DNA from: Enterobacter genomosp. O
GTDB taxonomy: Bacteria > Pseudomonadota > Gammaproteobacteria > Enterobacterales > Enterobacteriaceae
Assembly (NCBI RefSeq): GCF_001022965.1
Contig: NZ_LECZ01000025.1
Coordinates: forward strand, 558,001-622,000
Reading direction: 5' to 3'
DNA: 64,000 nt
Shown here piece by piece: positions 6,819 to 16,216 of the stretch (its first letter is position 1; the number at the start of each line of letters is the position of its first letter). A program made the translations under genes and the position numbers. The notes below the pieces were generated by a model. The model was not told the origin of the DNA and did not search any database. It saw only the letters and a program-made list of their open reading frames with translations.

Positions 6819-9401
6819 TTAACGATCACAGCTTGCCCCCGCCATGGTAATGGCCTGGTTCTGGCTTTCAGGGGATAAGCGATAGCGAGCGCGACACTGG
6901 GACTGCGCCCCGTCGCCCCACTGAATCAGCAGTTCGCCTTCCAGCGGCAGCCCACTCAGGTATATTTGTCCGTCATCCCCCACCATGCTGGTCACGCCGC
7001 TTTGGGTTTCACGCACCACCGCGCCGAACGGCACGGGCTGGTTGCCGCGCGTCACCGTCAGCAGGGCGCGCACGCCAATGCGGGTATCAAAGCTGGCGCG
7101 CACCAGCGCGCCTTTGGTCGGCACCACGCTGCTCACGTTATTTTCGATATCGGTGTTGTTGCTCATGGTGTTGGTATCCAGCGCCACGCGGTTATAGCGG
7201 TAGACGGTGGCATACGGCATCACCGCATAGCCTCGCCAGTCGGTTCTTACGCCGGTCTGGTTTTCGACGCTAACGCCTGATGCCCCCGGGGCTTTGATCA
7301 GCACGTTGGTGTCGCCCAGCGGCTGGCTGAAGGTCACGCCGTCAGCATGGCCGACCACCCCGCCGGAGAGCTGCCAGTTGAGATCGTGCTGATCGCGGCT
7401 GTAGTTGTAGCCCACGCCCAGCGTGCCGTAGGTCGCCTGCCAGTTGGCGCTGGCGCTTCCGCTTGAGCCGTTGGAGCTGGCGTGTCCCTGGGTCACGCTG
7501 TAGTTCAGGTTGCGATCCTCCAGCAGCGTGCCGCTGACCCCGGTTTGCCAGCTTGTGTCGCCATCGCTGTTTCGGCTGGCGGATGCCGTGGCGTAGGCCC
7601 TGTCGATGGCGCTGTCCCGGCGATAGCCCTGACGGGTAAAGAGGCTGAACGGCACGGAAACGTTAAACGACGCGATCCGGTCAGTACCGTCGATCCCGAC
7701 GGATTTATTCCACGACAACGAAACGGAGTAGTTAACCCCCTTCACGCCCCCCGCATACCCCAGCTGATACCAGAGGTTCGTCTCGTCCGTTCCCCAGTAG
7801 GTCTGCTCGCTGCCGGAGATGTACACCGAGCCGTAATCTCCCAGAGACTGAGAAACGTTGAGCTGGAAGCGGCCTTTTTTATTCCACGTCAGGTTGTGAT
7901 AGCTCTGCACGTCCGGCACATCGTTATCGTCCTGGCTGTCGGCATACTGATAGCCTTCCATCGAGCGCCAGGCGACATCGTCCAGGGTATAAAACCCTTT
8001 TGTGGAATAGCGGTAGCCCAGCAGCTGGAAGTTGGTGCCGAAGCCGTTAAGGGATTTCGCGTAGAGGAAGCGCAGAGACTGCCCTTCATGTTTGCTGTCA
8101 TCCGCGAGCTGGCTGCGGGCATGGGTGATATCAAGCGAGACCGCCCCCCAGTCGCCGAGGTTTTTACCGGCCCCGATGGCCACCGCGGTATAGCGTGACG
8201 CCAGCTGCGTCCCGCCGTAGAGCGTATAACCGTTGGCAAGGCCGGTAATCAGGGTCCCCTGGGTGAAGAACGGCGTATCCTGATCGCTGTTGCCGCTGCG
8301 GTAATCCCCTGCGACGAGGTCGTACTTCCAGCGCCCTTCACGCTGCAGGAGCGGCACGGTGGAGTACGGCACGGTATAGCGCTGCTGGGTGCCGTCTTTC
8401 TCTTCGACCGTCACCTCAAGGTCACCGCTTGAGGAGGTCGGGTTGAGGTCGCTAATGGCAAATGCGCCCGGCTGCACGTAGCTTTGATAGATAACGTAGC
8501 CGTTCTGACGCACCACCACTTTGGCGGGCGTGCGGGCAATCCCGCGCACGGTCGGTGCGTAGCCCTGCAGGCTGTCCGGGTACATGCTGTCAGACGAGAA
8601 AAGCCGACCGCCGCGAAAACCCACGCTGTCGAAGACGTCATTTCCGGTATTGCTGTCGCCCAGCACCAGTTCACTTTTCAGCGGAATAACGGTGCGCTGC
8701 GCCCAGGTGCCAATATTCTGCCACTCGCTGTGCCGCTGCCCGTTATTTTGCGTGTAGCGCCACGCGCCGTTGTTACGTAAACGCCATGCGCCGTAGTTCA
8801 ACCCGCTCTGCAGGTTCAGGTAGTAGCTGTCATCTTCGCTTCCGCGGTTGCCCGTGAAGCTGTAGTTCACCAGTGCGGCGGGGATGCCTTCATCCCACTG
8901 CTCAGGCGGAATGTAGCCCCGGGCGCTGTTTTGCAACGCCACCTGCGGCAGGCTGACGTTCAAACGCTGCGAGGCAAAGTTGAACACCGTTTCGCTGCCG
9001 GGAATGGCCGTGGTCAGCGGAACGCAGGTCTCGCCCTGCACGTTAGCTAGCTCGGGAAACGCCGCGGCATTGACGCCAAAGCGGTCGAGCATCGCGCGGG
9101 TAATACACGGCGACAACCCACCCGCCACCGGCGGCGCGTTCTCGGCCTGCTCAAAGCGCACGTCCTGGGTACCGATAAACTCATCGTTACGCCAGATATC
9201 CACGCGATAAACGCCGGGTGCCTGCTGGTGCCCTTGTTCAAAACGCGACAAATCCGCCACGGTGGCGGCGTCGTCGGACAAGAAGGCCGGGTTGAAATAA
9301 CTTTCGCTCCAGCCAGCCTGCGGCCAGAGCGCCGCCATCAGCGCCAGTGCAACCGGGCAGTAACGTCCCTGGTGGTTTTTCATCGCCCTGACTCTGCTCA
9401 C
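6819..9401 (-). CDS. fimD: Outer-membrane fimbrial usher FimD
   Basis: This 860-aa protein has the full usher layout: a signal peptide, an N-terminal chaperone-binding domain (ESYFNPAFL), a long 24-strand beta-barrel with plug, and C-terminal domains with two late cysteines. It threads FimC-bound subunits through the outer membrane. The GTG at 9401 overlaps the fimC stop as GTGA, suggesting translational coupling. The ATG at 9383 (MKNHQG) would give a more typical signal peptide, so the exact start is uncertain. Confidence 0.93.
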   Translation of the reverse strand: MSRVRAMKNHQGRYCPVALALMAALWPQAGWSESYFNPAFLSDDAATVADLSRFEQGHQQAPGVYRVDIWRNDEFIGTQDVRFEQAENAPPVAGGLSPCITRAMLDRFGVNAAAFPELANVQGETCVPLTTAIPGSETVFNFASQRLNVSLPQVALQNSARGYIPPEQWDEGIPAALVNYSFTGNRGSEDDSYYLNLQSGLNYGAWRLRNNGAWRYTQNNGQRHSEWQNIGTWAQRTVIPLKSELVLGDSNTGNDVFDSVGFRGGRLFSSDSMYPDSLQGYAPTVRGIARTPAKVVVRQNGYVIYQSYVQPGAFAISDLNPTSSSGDLEVTVEEKDGTQQRYTVPYSTVPLLQREGRWKYDLVAGDYRSGNSDQDTPFFTQGTLITGLANGYTLYGGTQLASRYTAVAIGAGKNLGDWGAVSLDITHARSQLADDSKHEGQSLRFLYAKSLNGFGTNFQLLGYRYSTKGFYTLDDVAWRSMEGYQYADSQDDNDVPDVQSYHNLTWNKKGRFQLNVSQSLGDYGSVYISGSEQTYWGTDETNLWYQLGYAGGVKGVNYSVSLSWNKSVGIDGTDRIASFNVSVPFSLFTRQGYRRDSAIDRAYATASASRNSDGDTSWQTGVSGTLLEDRNLNYSVTQGHASSNGSSGSASANWQATYGTLGVGYNYSRDQHDLNWQLSGGVVGHADGVTFSQPLGDTNVLIKAPGASGVSVENQTGVRTDWRGYAVMPYATVYRYNRVALDTNTMSNNTDIENNVSSVVPTKGALVRASFDTRIGVRALLTVTRGNQPVPFGAVVRETQSGVTSMVGDDGQIYLSGLPLEGELLIQWGDGAQSQCRARYRLSPESQNQAITMAGASCDR

Positions 9402-10093
9402 AGGTTAACGCTACGCGCCGGCGTGATGGCACCGTAGTCATTCACGCTCTGCCAGGAAAGCGTGCCGCCGGCACCGGCTGGCAGCACCTGCTGCGCCGAG
9501 CTTTTCGGCGCAACCATCAGGTTATCCAGCGTCTGTCCGCCCAGCTTCACGTTGACCAGGGTGATGTAATACGGAGACGCGTTGCTGACTTTAAGATGGT
9601 TGCCGGCACGCTCAAACCGCAGCTGGGAAAGCGCCTCTTCCGGCTGCATCGCCAGGTTATTCGGGCGCACAAACAGCTTGATGCGCGAGAGGATCGCCAG
9701 CTGCAGCACGTTATTGTTTTCGGTTTTCGCTTTGTTCACTGACGGGATCGCTTTCACGTTCATATAAAAGAGCGATTCGCGATCGGCAGGCAGTGCAGGT
9801 CCGGCGTAAATAATACGCAGCGTGTTTTCGCTGTCCGGCTCGCTCACAAACAATGGCGGAGTAACGGCAAAGGTTTTTTCTTTTTGCCCGTTCGCATTTT
9901 CGATCCACGCGTTAATTAAATAGCGTTCTTGTTTGTTGCTGTTAGTGATCGCCAGCGACGTTTGCTTCGCGTCGGCCGGGTAAATAACGCGCGTGGCCCC
10001 CAGCGCAATACCGCCGGACGCATTCGCGCATGCAGAAACCATCATTAAAATAAACGATAAAAAAAGTCCTGGTTTAATTAGGGTATTCATCAC
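9398..10093 (-). CDS. fimC: Periplasmic fimbrial chaperone FimC
   Basis: This 231-aa PapD-like chaperone has a signal peptide ending near CANA. The first immunoglobulin-like domain contains the conserved Arg of TRVIYP and the SRIKLFVRP segment that donates a strand to subunits. It keeps pilins folded until delivery to FimD. It overlaps fimD by 4 bp and follows fimI by 31 bp. Confidence 0.92.
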   Translation of the reverse strand: MMNTLIKPGLFLSFILMMVSACANASGGIALGATRVIYPADAKQTSLAITNSNKQERYLINAWIENANGQKEKTFAVTPPLFVSEPDSENTLRIIYAGPALPADRESLFYMNVKAIPSVNKAKTENNNVLQLAILSRIKLFVRPNNLAMQPEEALSQLRFERAGNHLKVSNASPYYITLVNVKLGGQTLDNLMVAPKSSAQQVLPAGAGGTLSWQSVNDYGAITPARSVNL

Positions 10094-10124
10094 AACCGTA
10101 CCTTTAATATTGTGTTCGCAGGTG

Positions 10125-10670
10125 TTATGGATAAATCAGCGTAAACCAGACATCCGACTGAATTTTGCCTGGCTCGAGGTGTTCGGAAATAGCCCGATAG
10201 CGGGCGCTAAAATGGAACGCCAGCTCGCGGGTATCGACCGGCAGCCAGCTGACGGCCGTGGCATTCGGGATAATCTGACGCTGCTGTTCGTCAAAGAGCG
10301 CCAGCCCAACGCCGCTGCTGACAGGTGTTTCACCCGGCCGCGACGTCGCCAGAAAGACCTGCGGATCTTCTGCGGGTGTGACGCCCTGAAACTGGATCCC
10401 CACGGTGCGCGAGACATCAACGCTGCAGTCCAGCAGCCGCACGGTGAAAGGCACATTTACGGTGGAAAAGCTGCCCACACCGGAAAATGAATTGGTTCGG
10501 TACTGCCCCATGTCGATGCGCATATTCTGGCTGTCCGGCGCCACGGCGCAGCCGCCGTTCACCAGCTCACCTCTGAGATGCACTTTGCCGCCTTCGATCA
10601 CCACGGTATGCGCCGATACCGGGCCAGCCATCGCAAGGGTTAACAACAGTAGTGTTCCGGTCCTTGTCAT
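10125..10670 (-). CDS. fimI: Fimbrial subunit FimI
   Basis: A pilin-domain protein whose order (second gene after fimA) and sequence ([15 protein letters not shown], then a second cysteine in LLDCSV) match FimI of Salmonella. I take the ATG at 10670 (181 aa, [10 protein letters not shown]) because AGGA is well spaced and a clean signal peptide follows. The upstream ATG at 10706 would add 12 charged residues. FimI may terminate or anchor the rod at the usher. Confidence 0.85.
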   Translation of the reverse strand: MTRTGTLLLLTLAMAGPVSAHTVVIEGGKVHLRGELVNGGCAVAPDSQNMRIDMGQYRTNSFSGVGSFSTVNVPFTVRLLDCSVDVSRTVGIQFQGVTPAEDPQVFLATSRPGETPVSSGVGLALFDEQQRQIIPNATAVSWLPVDTRELAFHFSARYRAISEHLEPGKIQSDVWFTLIYP

Positions 10671-10738
10671 CCTTCGTTCCTGGCATTTGCGTATGACGGG
10701 CCTCATCCATGAGGCCTGAACATCCCTGTGCGGAGGAA

Positions 10739-11302
10739 TTACTCGTATTTCATTACGAAGGTGGCGTCAGCGTTCGCCTGGCCTGGCTCGGTGGTTGCAG
10801 CCGTTGATTTATAACGCGCGGTGAACTTCAGGGTGTTAGTCCCTTCGATCAGCGTCTGCGCCGCAGAGAAGGTTGCACCGTCCGGCGTCAGAACGCTGGA
10901 TTTGCTGTCGAGGATCTCGATACCTACGCCCTTCGCGGTGTTGTCGTTGCTGCCGGAGGACACTGCCAGCAGAGTTTTGTCGGTTGGGTCGATCTGACCG
11001 GTGAACGCAACGGCTGCAGTTTTGGCTACCAGCGGATCGCAATCGTTCAGTTCAATGTTGAATGGAATATTGGAGGTGGTGTCGCCCACTTTAGTGAATT
11101 TCGCGGTGCGATACTGACCCAGATTAACGGTCTGCTCGGAAGAATCAGTATTTACTGAACAAGCAGCATTAACCAGCTCACCTTTAAAATGTACGGTACC
11201 GCCATTTACGGAAACCGGGGTAGCAGGATCTGCTGCATTTGCGGCACCCGCAATCAGGGCCAACGTAGCAATAACAGTAGAAGCAATGTTGCTGAGTTTC
11301 AT
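10739..11302 (-). CDS. fimA: Major type 1 fimbrial subunit FimA
   Basis: This 187-aa pilin has a 23-aa signal peptide ending ANA, a first cysteine in VNAACSVN and a second in ELNDCDPL. The donor-strand segment follows the signal, and the protein ends FVMKYE. It polymerises into the pilus rod. It is the first gene of the fimAICDHF operon; the preceding 310 bp contain several inverted repeats. No invertible fimS-type element or fimB/fimE recombinase gene is seen here, so control is likely by FimZ/FimY. Confidence 0.93.
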   Translation of the reverse strand: MKLSNIASTVIATLALIAGAANAADPATPVSVNGGTVHFKGELVNAACSVNTDSSEQTVNLGQYRTAKFTKVGDTTSNIPFNIELNDCDPLVAKTAAVAFTGQIDPTDKTLLAVSSGSNDNTAKGVGIEILDSKSSVLTPDGATFSAAQTLIEGTNTLKFTARYKSTAATTEPGQANADATFVMKYE

Positions 11303-11612
11303 GTCTATTCCTTTAAAATGTAAATAACCCTTCCCGCGAATAATCGGGAATAAGAAATACGTTCAATTGATTAATTGAAAGCTTATTTCGGAGGAGACAA
11401 AGTAGCTCAGGACGCGTTTTTTAAATATGTCAAAACGCTGCCATTTCGCCAGGTCACATCCTAATCCCGCCTAGGAAATTGACCATCCGTTAAGAAGGGT
11501 TTTTGCGCCCCACTGATAAAAACGCGTAAAGGGTGACTGACAGCGGCGCTCGCTTCTGACAAAATACAGGCAATCCCCCCTTTCAAACGTTACAGACGGA
11601 ATCTTCTCTCTG
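11303..11612. other. fimA-folD divergent intergenic region
   Basis: This 310-bp region holds the promoters of fimA (leftward) and folD (rightward). Inverted repeats seen include TTCCCG/CGGGAA (11331-11350), TTCAATT/AATTGAA (11362-11379) and TCCTA/TAGGA (11459-11476). A minus-strand TTGACA (11428-11433) is a possible fimA -35, but no good -10 follows, which fits dependence on an activator. Confidence 0.55.
11331..11379. repeat. Two inverted repeats in the fimA leader
   Basis: TTCCCG and CGGGAA are spaced by 8 bp, and TTCAATT and AATTGAA by 4 bp. Both lie within 80 bp upstream of the fimA start, probably in its untranslated leader. They could be protein-binding sites or RNA hairpins. Confidence 0.45.
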
Positions 11613-12479
11613 ATGGCAGCAAAGATTATTGACGGTAAAACGATTGCGCAGCAGGTGCGCTCTGAGGTCGCGGAAAAAGTGAAGGCGCGTAAAGCCGCCG
11701 GAAAACGCGCCCCCGGGCTGGCCGTTGTGCTGGTTGGCAGCAACCCGGCATCGCAGATTTATGTCGGCAGCAAGCGCAAAGCGTGTGAAGAGGTCGGCTT
11801 CGTCTCCCGCTCTTACGATTTGCCGGAAACCACCAGCGAAGCAGAACTGCTGGAACTTATTGATACCCTGAATGCCGATAAAGAGATCGACGGTATTCTG
11901 GTTCAGTTGCCGCTGCCGGCAGGTATCGACAACGTGAAGGTGCTGGAGCGTATCGCACCGGATAAAGACGTTGACGGTTTCCATCCGTACAACGTTGGCC
12001 GCCTGTGCCAGCGCGCGCCGCGTCTGCGTCCGTGCACGCCGCGCGGTATCGTGACGCTGCTGGAGCGTTATAACATCGACACCTACGGCCTGAACGCCGT
12101 GGTTATTGGCGCGTCCAACATCGTGGGGCGTCCGATGAGCATGGAGCTGCTGCTGGCCGGCTGCACCACCACCGTCACTCACCGCTTCACCAAAAACCTG
12201 CGTCATCACGTAGAAAATGCCGATCTGCTGATCGTCGCGGTCGGTAAGCCGGGCTTTATTCCAGGCGAATGGATTAAAGAGGGGGCGATTGTCGTGGACG
12301 TCGGGATTAACCGTCTGGAAAGCGGCAAAGTGGTCGGCGACGTGGTGTATGAAGATGCCGCGGCTCGCGCCTCTTACATCACGCCAGTGCCGGGCGGCGT
12401 AGGCCCGATGACCGTTGCAACACTGATTCAGAATACGTTGCAGGCATGCGAAGAATATCACGACGTAGAGGACGCGTAA
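11613..12479 (+). CDS. folD: Bifunctional methylene-THF dehydrogenase/cyclohydrolase FolD
   Basis: This 288-aa enzyme interconverts methylene-, methenyl- and formyl-tetrahydrofolate with NADP in the cytoplasm. Visible signatures are the [14 protein letters not shown] motif with catalytic K54, [12 protein letters not shown], the nucleotide-binding [12 protein letters not shown] and [10 protein letters not shown]. Length equals that of the E. coli protein. ybcJ follows one base after the stop, so the two are probably co-transcribed, as in E. coli. Confidence 0.97.
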   Translation: MAAKIIDGKTIAQQVRSEVAEKVKARKAAGKRAPGLAVVLVGSNPASQIYVGSKRKACEEVGFVSRSYDLPETTSEAELLELIDTLNADKEIDGILVQLPLPAGIDNVKVLERIAPDKDVDGFHPYNVGRLCQRAPRLRPCTPRGIVTLLERYNIDTYGLNAVVIGASNIVGRPMSMELLLAGCTTTVTHRFTKNLRHHVENADLLIVAVGKPGFIPGEWIKEGAIVVDVGINRLESGKVVGDVVYEDAAARASYITPVPGGVGPMTVATLIQNTLQACEEYHDVEDA

Positions 12480-12480
12480 G

Positions 12481-12693
12481 ATGGCGACTTTTTCATTAGG
12501 TAAACATCCGCACGTTGAGCTGTGCGATCTGCTGAAGCTGGAAGGCTGGAGCGAAAGCGGCGCGCAGGCGAAAATTGTTATCGCCGACGGGCGAGTAAAA
12601 GTCGACGGCGTGGTAGAAACGCGCAAGCGCTGCAAAATTGTCGCGGGCCAGACCGTGAGCTTTGAAGGACAGAGCGTGACCGTTACGGCCTGA
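12481..12693 (+). CDS. ybcJ: S4-domain RNA-binding protein YbcJ
   Basis: This 70-aa protein consists of one S4-like RNA-binding fold (LCDLLKLEGWSESGAQAK, then VKVDGVVETRKRCKI). It matches E. coli YbcJ in size and position after folD. It is assumed to bind structured RNA; a cellular role is not established. A GC-rich repeat and a hairpin follow its stop. Confidence 0.93.
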   Translation: MATFSLGKHPHVELCDLLKLEGWSESGAQAKIVIADGRVKVDGVVETRKRCKIVAGQTVSFEGQSVTVTA

Positions 12694-12700
12694 GCCGTCT

Positions 12701-12750
12701 GATGCCCTCACCCTAACCCTCTCCCACAGGGAGAGGGGATAAAAATCCCC
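12701..12750. repeat. REP-like palindrome after ybcJ
   Basis: It contains CCCTCACCCTAACCCTCTCCC, ACA, then GGGAGAGGG, giving a strong hairpin. GGGGAT-AAAA-ATCCCC follows at 12735-12750. Other copies of the same family lie at 16166, 22313, 42599, 45923 and 52815. It may act as a terminator or mRNA stabiliser. Confidence 0.75.
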
Positions 12751-12854
12751 TCACACCCATCACGGTTATTTATCGATCAACTTCAAATAATCACTATTTC
12801 ATCTGTTGAAATGTGAAAATTCAGTTGCGCGTTTTTCACTCTTTGCCCACGATG

Positions 12855-12884
12855 AGTAGAACGTTCTACTAAAACGTTCTACTT
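12855..12884. promoter_or_regulatory. LacI-type operator pair upstream of the PTS gene
   Basis: AGTAGAACGTTCTACT (12855-12870) is a perfect 16-bp palindrome with the central CG typical of LacI-family operators. A second, imperfect copy (12869-12882) overlaps on the right, so that ACGTTCTACT repeats at a 13-bp step. A CRP-like half site TGTGA is at 12812. The repressor at 14514-15530 is the likely ligand. Confidence 0.7.
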
Positions 12885-12927
12885 ACAATAACAGCGCCGA
12901 AAAAAGCGCTACTCGGGGGAAATCAGC

Positions 12928-14427
12928 ATGAGTCTGATATCAGGGTTTGTTAAATCGCTGTCTAAGTTATCGATGATTGGTCGCGCCTTAATGCTGCCAA
13001 TTTCACTGCTTCCCGCTGCGGGCCTGCTGCTGGCCTTCGGCGATAAGTTTCATCTGCCGCTGATGATGAACGCGGGCGGGGTTATCTTTGATAACCTGCC
13101 GATGCTGTTTGCCATTGGCTCTGCCGTCGGTCTGGCGTCGGAATCCGGCATTGCGGCACTGTCTGCGGCGGTCTCGGTGTTTGTCACGAATATCACCATC
13201 AGCACCGTACTGAGCATCACGCCAGAAATGGCCTCTCAGGGCGGAAAATACGCCATGGTCGTCGGCATCCCGACGCTGCAGATGGGCGTTTTTGGCGGCC
13301 TGATCTGCGGTATTCTCGCGGCCTGGTGCTATAACCGCTTCCACACCATGCAGCTGCCGGAATTCCTGGGCTTCTTCTCCGGTAAGCGCTTCGTGGCGAT
13401 CGCAACGGCGTTCCTTTCATTCCTGATGGGGCTGCTGCTGCCGTACGTCTGGCAGCATATTCAGGCCGGTATCGACGCGCTCTCGGTGGTGGTTAACGGC
13501 GATAACCAGGCGGCGTCGACCTTTATCTTCGGTCTGGTGGAGCGCGCGCTGATCCCGCTCGGTCTGCACCATATCTGGTACCCGTCTTTCTGGTATTCGT
13601 TCGGGGATTACACCACCCAGGCCGGCCAGGTTATCCACGGCGACCAGACCATCTGGTTCAAGATGCTGGAAGAAGGGGTGAAATCCTTCAGCAGCGACAC
13701 CTATCAGAACGCCGGTAAGTTCATGCAGGGTGAATTCCCGCTGATGCTGTTCGCGCTGCCCGCCGCGTGCCTGGCGATGTATCACGAAGCCCATACGAAG
13801 AATAAGAAAATCGCGGCCGGTATTCTGTTCTCCGCGGCGCTCACCTGCTTCCTGACGGGGATCACCGAACCGGTTGAGTTTACCTTTATCTTCGTGGCGC
13901 CGATTCTGTACGTCTTTAACGCCATCATGGCGGGTCTGGCATACATGACCATGTATCTGCTGCACGCGCATATCGCCAAGTCGTTCTCTGCGGGCTTTAT
14001 CGACTACCTGTCATTCGGGATCCTGCCGTCATTCAACGGCTACCAGACCAACTTCCTGAACGCCATTATCATCGGTATTCCAATGGGCCTGATCTATTAC
14101 TTCACGTTCCGCTTTGTGATCCGCCGCTTCGACGTGAAAACGCCGGGCCGCACGGAAGTCACCGCTAACGCGGATGAGAAGTCAGATTCCGAGCTCGCAA
14201 CCGAGATCATCACCCTGCTGGGCGGGGCGCATAACATCGACTCCGTCGGCTCCTGCATCACCCGTCTGCGCCTGGAAGTGGCAAAAAGCGAGGCGGTAGA
14301 CAGAGACGGCCTGAACGGGCTCGGCGCGCGCGGCGTGGTCTTCGTCGGCGACAACGGTATTCAGGTGATTTTCGGTGCCAGAGCACAGTTTATCGCCCAA
14401 ACCATGTCCACCATGATCGGCAAATAA
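12928..14427 (+). CDS. PTS sugar transporter EIICB (glucose/maltose-type)
   Basis: This 499-aa fused transporter has an EIIC membrane domain (about residues 1-400, with the GITEPVEF substrate motif). The C-terminal EIIB domain has its phospho-cysteine at C443 in SCITRLRLEV. It would import and phosphorylate a hexose or disaccharide, taking phosphate from a separate EIIA such as Crr, since no EIIA is fused or adjacent. It resembles MalX/glucose-family permeases, but the exact sugar is unknown. It stands between ybcJ and ybcI, which are neighbours in E. coli, so the pair with the downstream repressor is an insertion. Confidence 0.85.
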   Translation: MSLISGFVKSLSKLSMIGRALMLPISLLPAAGLLLAFGDKFHLPLMMNAGGVIFDNLPMLFAIGSAVGLASESGIAALSAAVSVFVTNITISTVLSITPEMASQGGKYAMVVGIPTLQMGVFGGLICGILAAWCYNRFHTMQLPEFLGFFSGKRFVAIATAFLSFLMGLLLPYVWQHIQAGIDALSVVVNGDNQAASTFIFGLVERALIPLGLHHIWYPSFWYSFGDYTTQAGQVIHGDQTIWFKMLEEGVKSFSSDTYQNAGKFMQGEFPLMLFALPAACLAMYHEAHTKNKKIAAGILFSAALTCFLTGITEPVEFTFIFVAPILYVFNAIMAGLAYMTMYLLHAHIAKSFSAGFIDYLSFGILPSFNGYQTNFLNAIIIGIPMGLIYYFTFRFVIRRFDVKTPGRTEVTANADEKSDSELATEIITLLGGAHNIDSVGSCITRLRLEVAKSEAVDRDGLNGLGARGVVFVGDNGIQVIFGARAQFIAQTMSTMIGK

Positions 14428-14444
14428 TAAGATGCCTGAACGAC

Positions 14445-14469
14445 GCGTCTCCTGTACGCTGGGAGACGC
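14445..14469 (+). terminator. Hairpin after the PTS gene
   Basis: GCGTCTCC and GGAGACGC form an 8-bp stem with a 9-nt loop, 18 bp after the EIICB stop. It lacks a T-run. It may reduce read-through into the repressor gene. Confidence 0.5.
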
Positions 14470-14513
14470 ATTGTCGTATCTGGCTGATAATCGGTTAAAT
14501 TCAGGGAGTGGTT

Positions 14514-15530
14514 TTGAAGAAAGTCAGCATTATTGATGTCGCAAAGCACGCGGGCGTTTCGGTCTCAACCGTCTCGCTGGTGCTGCGCCAGAAAGGGAAA
14601 ATCTCAGAGGCCACGATCGGGAAGGTCAACGCTGCCATCAATACGCTGGGCTATGTTCATAACGTCGCAGCTGCCAACCTCCGCGCCAACACCTCCAACC
14701 TGATTGGTCTGATCCTCCGCGACTTTAGCGACAGCTTCTCCATCAAGGTGATGGCGAGTATCGTCCAGGAGCTGGAAAAACAGGGATATATGGTTTTTCT
14801 CGGCCAGCCGCAGAACGACGCTGACCATCTTGAGCGCTGCCTGCTGTCGTTTAAGCAGCAGGGCGTCGCCGGGGTTATCTATCTGGCCTCGGACACCCGC
14901 ACGTCCACCCTGCCGGAACAGATTCGCCGCTGCCCGCTGCCGCTGGTGGTGGTTTCTCAGTCCCTGCTGGATGAAAAATGCAACCTCGTGATGCGCGATA
15001 ACCGCCAGGCGGCAAATCTGGCGGTGCGTTATCTTATCGAGCGCGGCCACCGCAATATCGCCTACATTGGCGGGCGTGAAGGCTGCCTTATCCGCGAGCA
15101 GCGCCTGCTTGGCTTTCGCAGCGCGATGACGCAAAACGGCCTGGTCTGGCGCGATGAATTCTCGCCGGCCTGCAGCGATGACACGCTGGCCGCGGGTTTC
15201 GCCACCCGCCAGTTGCTGGAAAAAAACAACACCATTACCGCCCTGCTCTGCCACTCGCCGGATGCGATGATCGGCTCCATTTCCGGTATTCATCAGGTCG
15301 GACGTACGGTGGGTAAAGATGTGTTTCTGACGCAGCAGGTCGCGCTGGTCGGTTTCGAAGATATGCTGCACGTTAACCTCACCTCGCCGTCATTTACCTA
15401 CGTCTCGTCCGCCAGCGAAGAGACGGGGCGTCAGGCGGCCGGGCTGATTATTCGCACGCTGAAGGAGCCGACGCTGCAAACGCAGCGTATTACGCTCTCC
15501 GGGCAGCTTATCGCGCGCGAGTCGGCGTAA
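14514..15530 (+). CDS. LacI/MalI-family transcriptional repressor
   Basis: The protein begins with the LacI helix-turn-helix (VSIIDVAKHAGVSVSTVSLVL) and continues with a periplasmic-binding-like effector domain to about 338 aa. I favour TTG at 14514 (MKKVSIID) because AGGGA is 6 nt upstream; a GTG at 14508 directly abuts that SD. It most likely represses the upstream EIICB gene via the palindromes at 12855-12884, with a sugar or sugar-phosphate as inducer. The closest named relative I recognise is MalI, but the identity is not close enough to use that symbol. Confidence 0.83.
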   Translation: MKKVSIIDVAKHAGVSVSTVSLVLRQKGKISEATIGKVNAAINTLGYVHNVAAANLRANTSNLIGLILRDFSDSFSIKVMASIVQELEKQGYMVFLGQPQNDADHLERCLLSFKQQGVAGVIYLASDTRTSTLPEQIRRCPLPLVVVSQSLLDEKCNLVMRDNRQAANLAVRYLIERGHRNIAYIGGREGCLIREQRLLGFRSAMTQNGLVWRDEFSPACSDDTLAAGFATRQLLEKNNTITALLCHSPDAMIGSISGIHQVGRTVGKDVFLTQQVALVGFEDMLHVNLTSPSFTYVSSASEETGRQAAGLIIRTLKEPTLQTQRITLSGQLIARESA

Positions 15531-15602
15531 ATCAGAATTTAACCAGGCTCGGCTGTGTGGCATTCACTGCTATAGTTCCATGATTTGCCACGGATAAATA
15601 CG

Positions 15603-16124
15603 ATGCCTACCGTTATTACGCACGCTGCTGTTCCGCTTTGCCTGGGCTTAGGTCTGGGAACAAAAGTTATTCCTCCCCGCCTGCTGTTTGCCGGCATTGT
15701 CCTCGCCATGCTGCCCGACGCTGACGTGCTGGCGTTTAAGTTCGGCGTCGCTTACGGCAACGTTTTCGGCCATCGCGGCTTTACCCACTCCCTGCTGTTT
15801 GCCTTTGTGGTGCCGATACTCTGCGTGCTGATTGGCCGACGATGGTTCCGGGCAAGCCTGACCCGGTGCTGGCTATTTTTAACCGTGTCATTGCTGTCGC
15901 ACAGCCTGCTGGATTCAATAACGACGGGCGGGAAAGGCGTCGGCTGGCTGTGGCCGTGGTCAGATGAACGCTTCTTTGCGCCGTGGCAGGTGATTAAGGT
16001 CGCGCCGTTTGCGCTGTCGCGCTATACCACGCCGTATGGGCACCAGGTCATTCTCTCTGAACTGATGTGGGTGTGGCTGCCGGGTGTGGTGCTGATGGGG
16101 TTGTTGTGGTGGAGGCGGAGGTAA
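15603..16124 (+). CDS. ybcI: DUF457 inner-membrane protein YbcI
   Basis: The protein (173 aa from the ATG at 15603) has four or five hydrophobic segments and conserved acidic/histidine motifs: LPDADV and GHRGFTHS. These characterise the YbcI/YdjM family, sometimes called metal-dependent hydrolases. Activity is unproven. The longer reading from 15585 starts at a TTG without a ribosome site. It is convergent with cysS, with a shared terminator. Its last codons overlap the start of a repeated 95-bp element. Confidence 0.87.
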   Translation: MPTVITHAAVPLCLGLGLGTKVIPPRLLFAGIVLAMLPDADVLAFKFGVAYGNVFGHRGFTHSLLFAFVVPILCVLIGRRWFRASLTRCWLFLTVSLLSHSLLDSITTGGKGVGWLWPWSDERFFAPWQVIKVAPFALSRYTTPYGHQVILSELMWVWLPGVVLMGLLWWRRR

Positions 16125-16128
16125 AAGC

Positions 16129-16155
16129 AAAACGGCAACTCACGTTGCCGTTTTT
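16129..16155. terminator. Bidirectional terminator ybcI/cysS
   Basis: AAAACGGCAAC and GTTGCCGTTTTT form an 11-bp stem with a 4-nt loop, with A- and T-runs on the two sides. It serves two convergent genes. An almost identical terminator lies at 22276-22302. Confidence 0.88.
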
Positions 16156-16165
16156 AGTGTTTGCA

Positions 16166-16203
16166 CCCTCTCCCTGTGGGAGAGGGCTGGGGTGAGGGCA
16201 TCA
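16166..16203. repeat. REP-like palindrome between ybcI and cysS
   Basis: CCCTCTCCC, TGT, GGGAGAGGG, then the tail GGGGTGAGGGCATCA. It belongs to the same family as the copies at 12701 and 22313, here directly following the terminator. Together they form one half of a duplicated composite element (see 22265-22359). Confidence 0.75.
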
Positions 16204-16216
16204 GCGCGCACCAGAC

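Noticed and set aside
11303..11612. Invertible fimS-type switch upstream of fimA
   Set aside because: No fimB/fimE recombinase genes are present and the inverted repeats are too close together to flank a switchable promoter.
11583..12635. 350-aa minus-strand ORF antisense to folD and ybcJ
   Set aside because: It covers two strongly conserved genes on the other strand and has no recognisable family motif.
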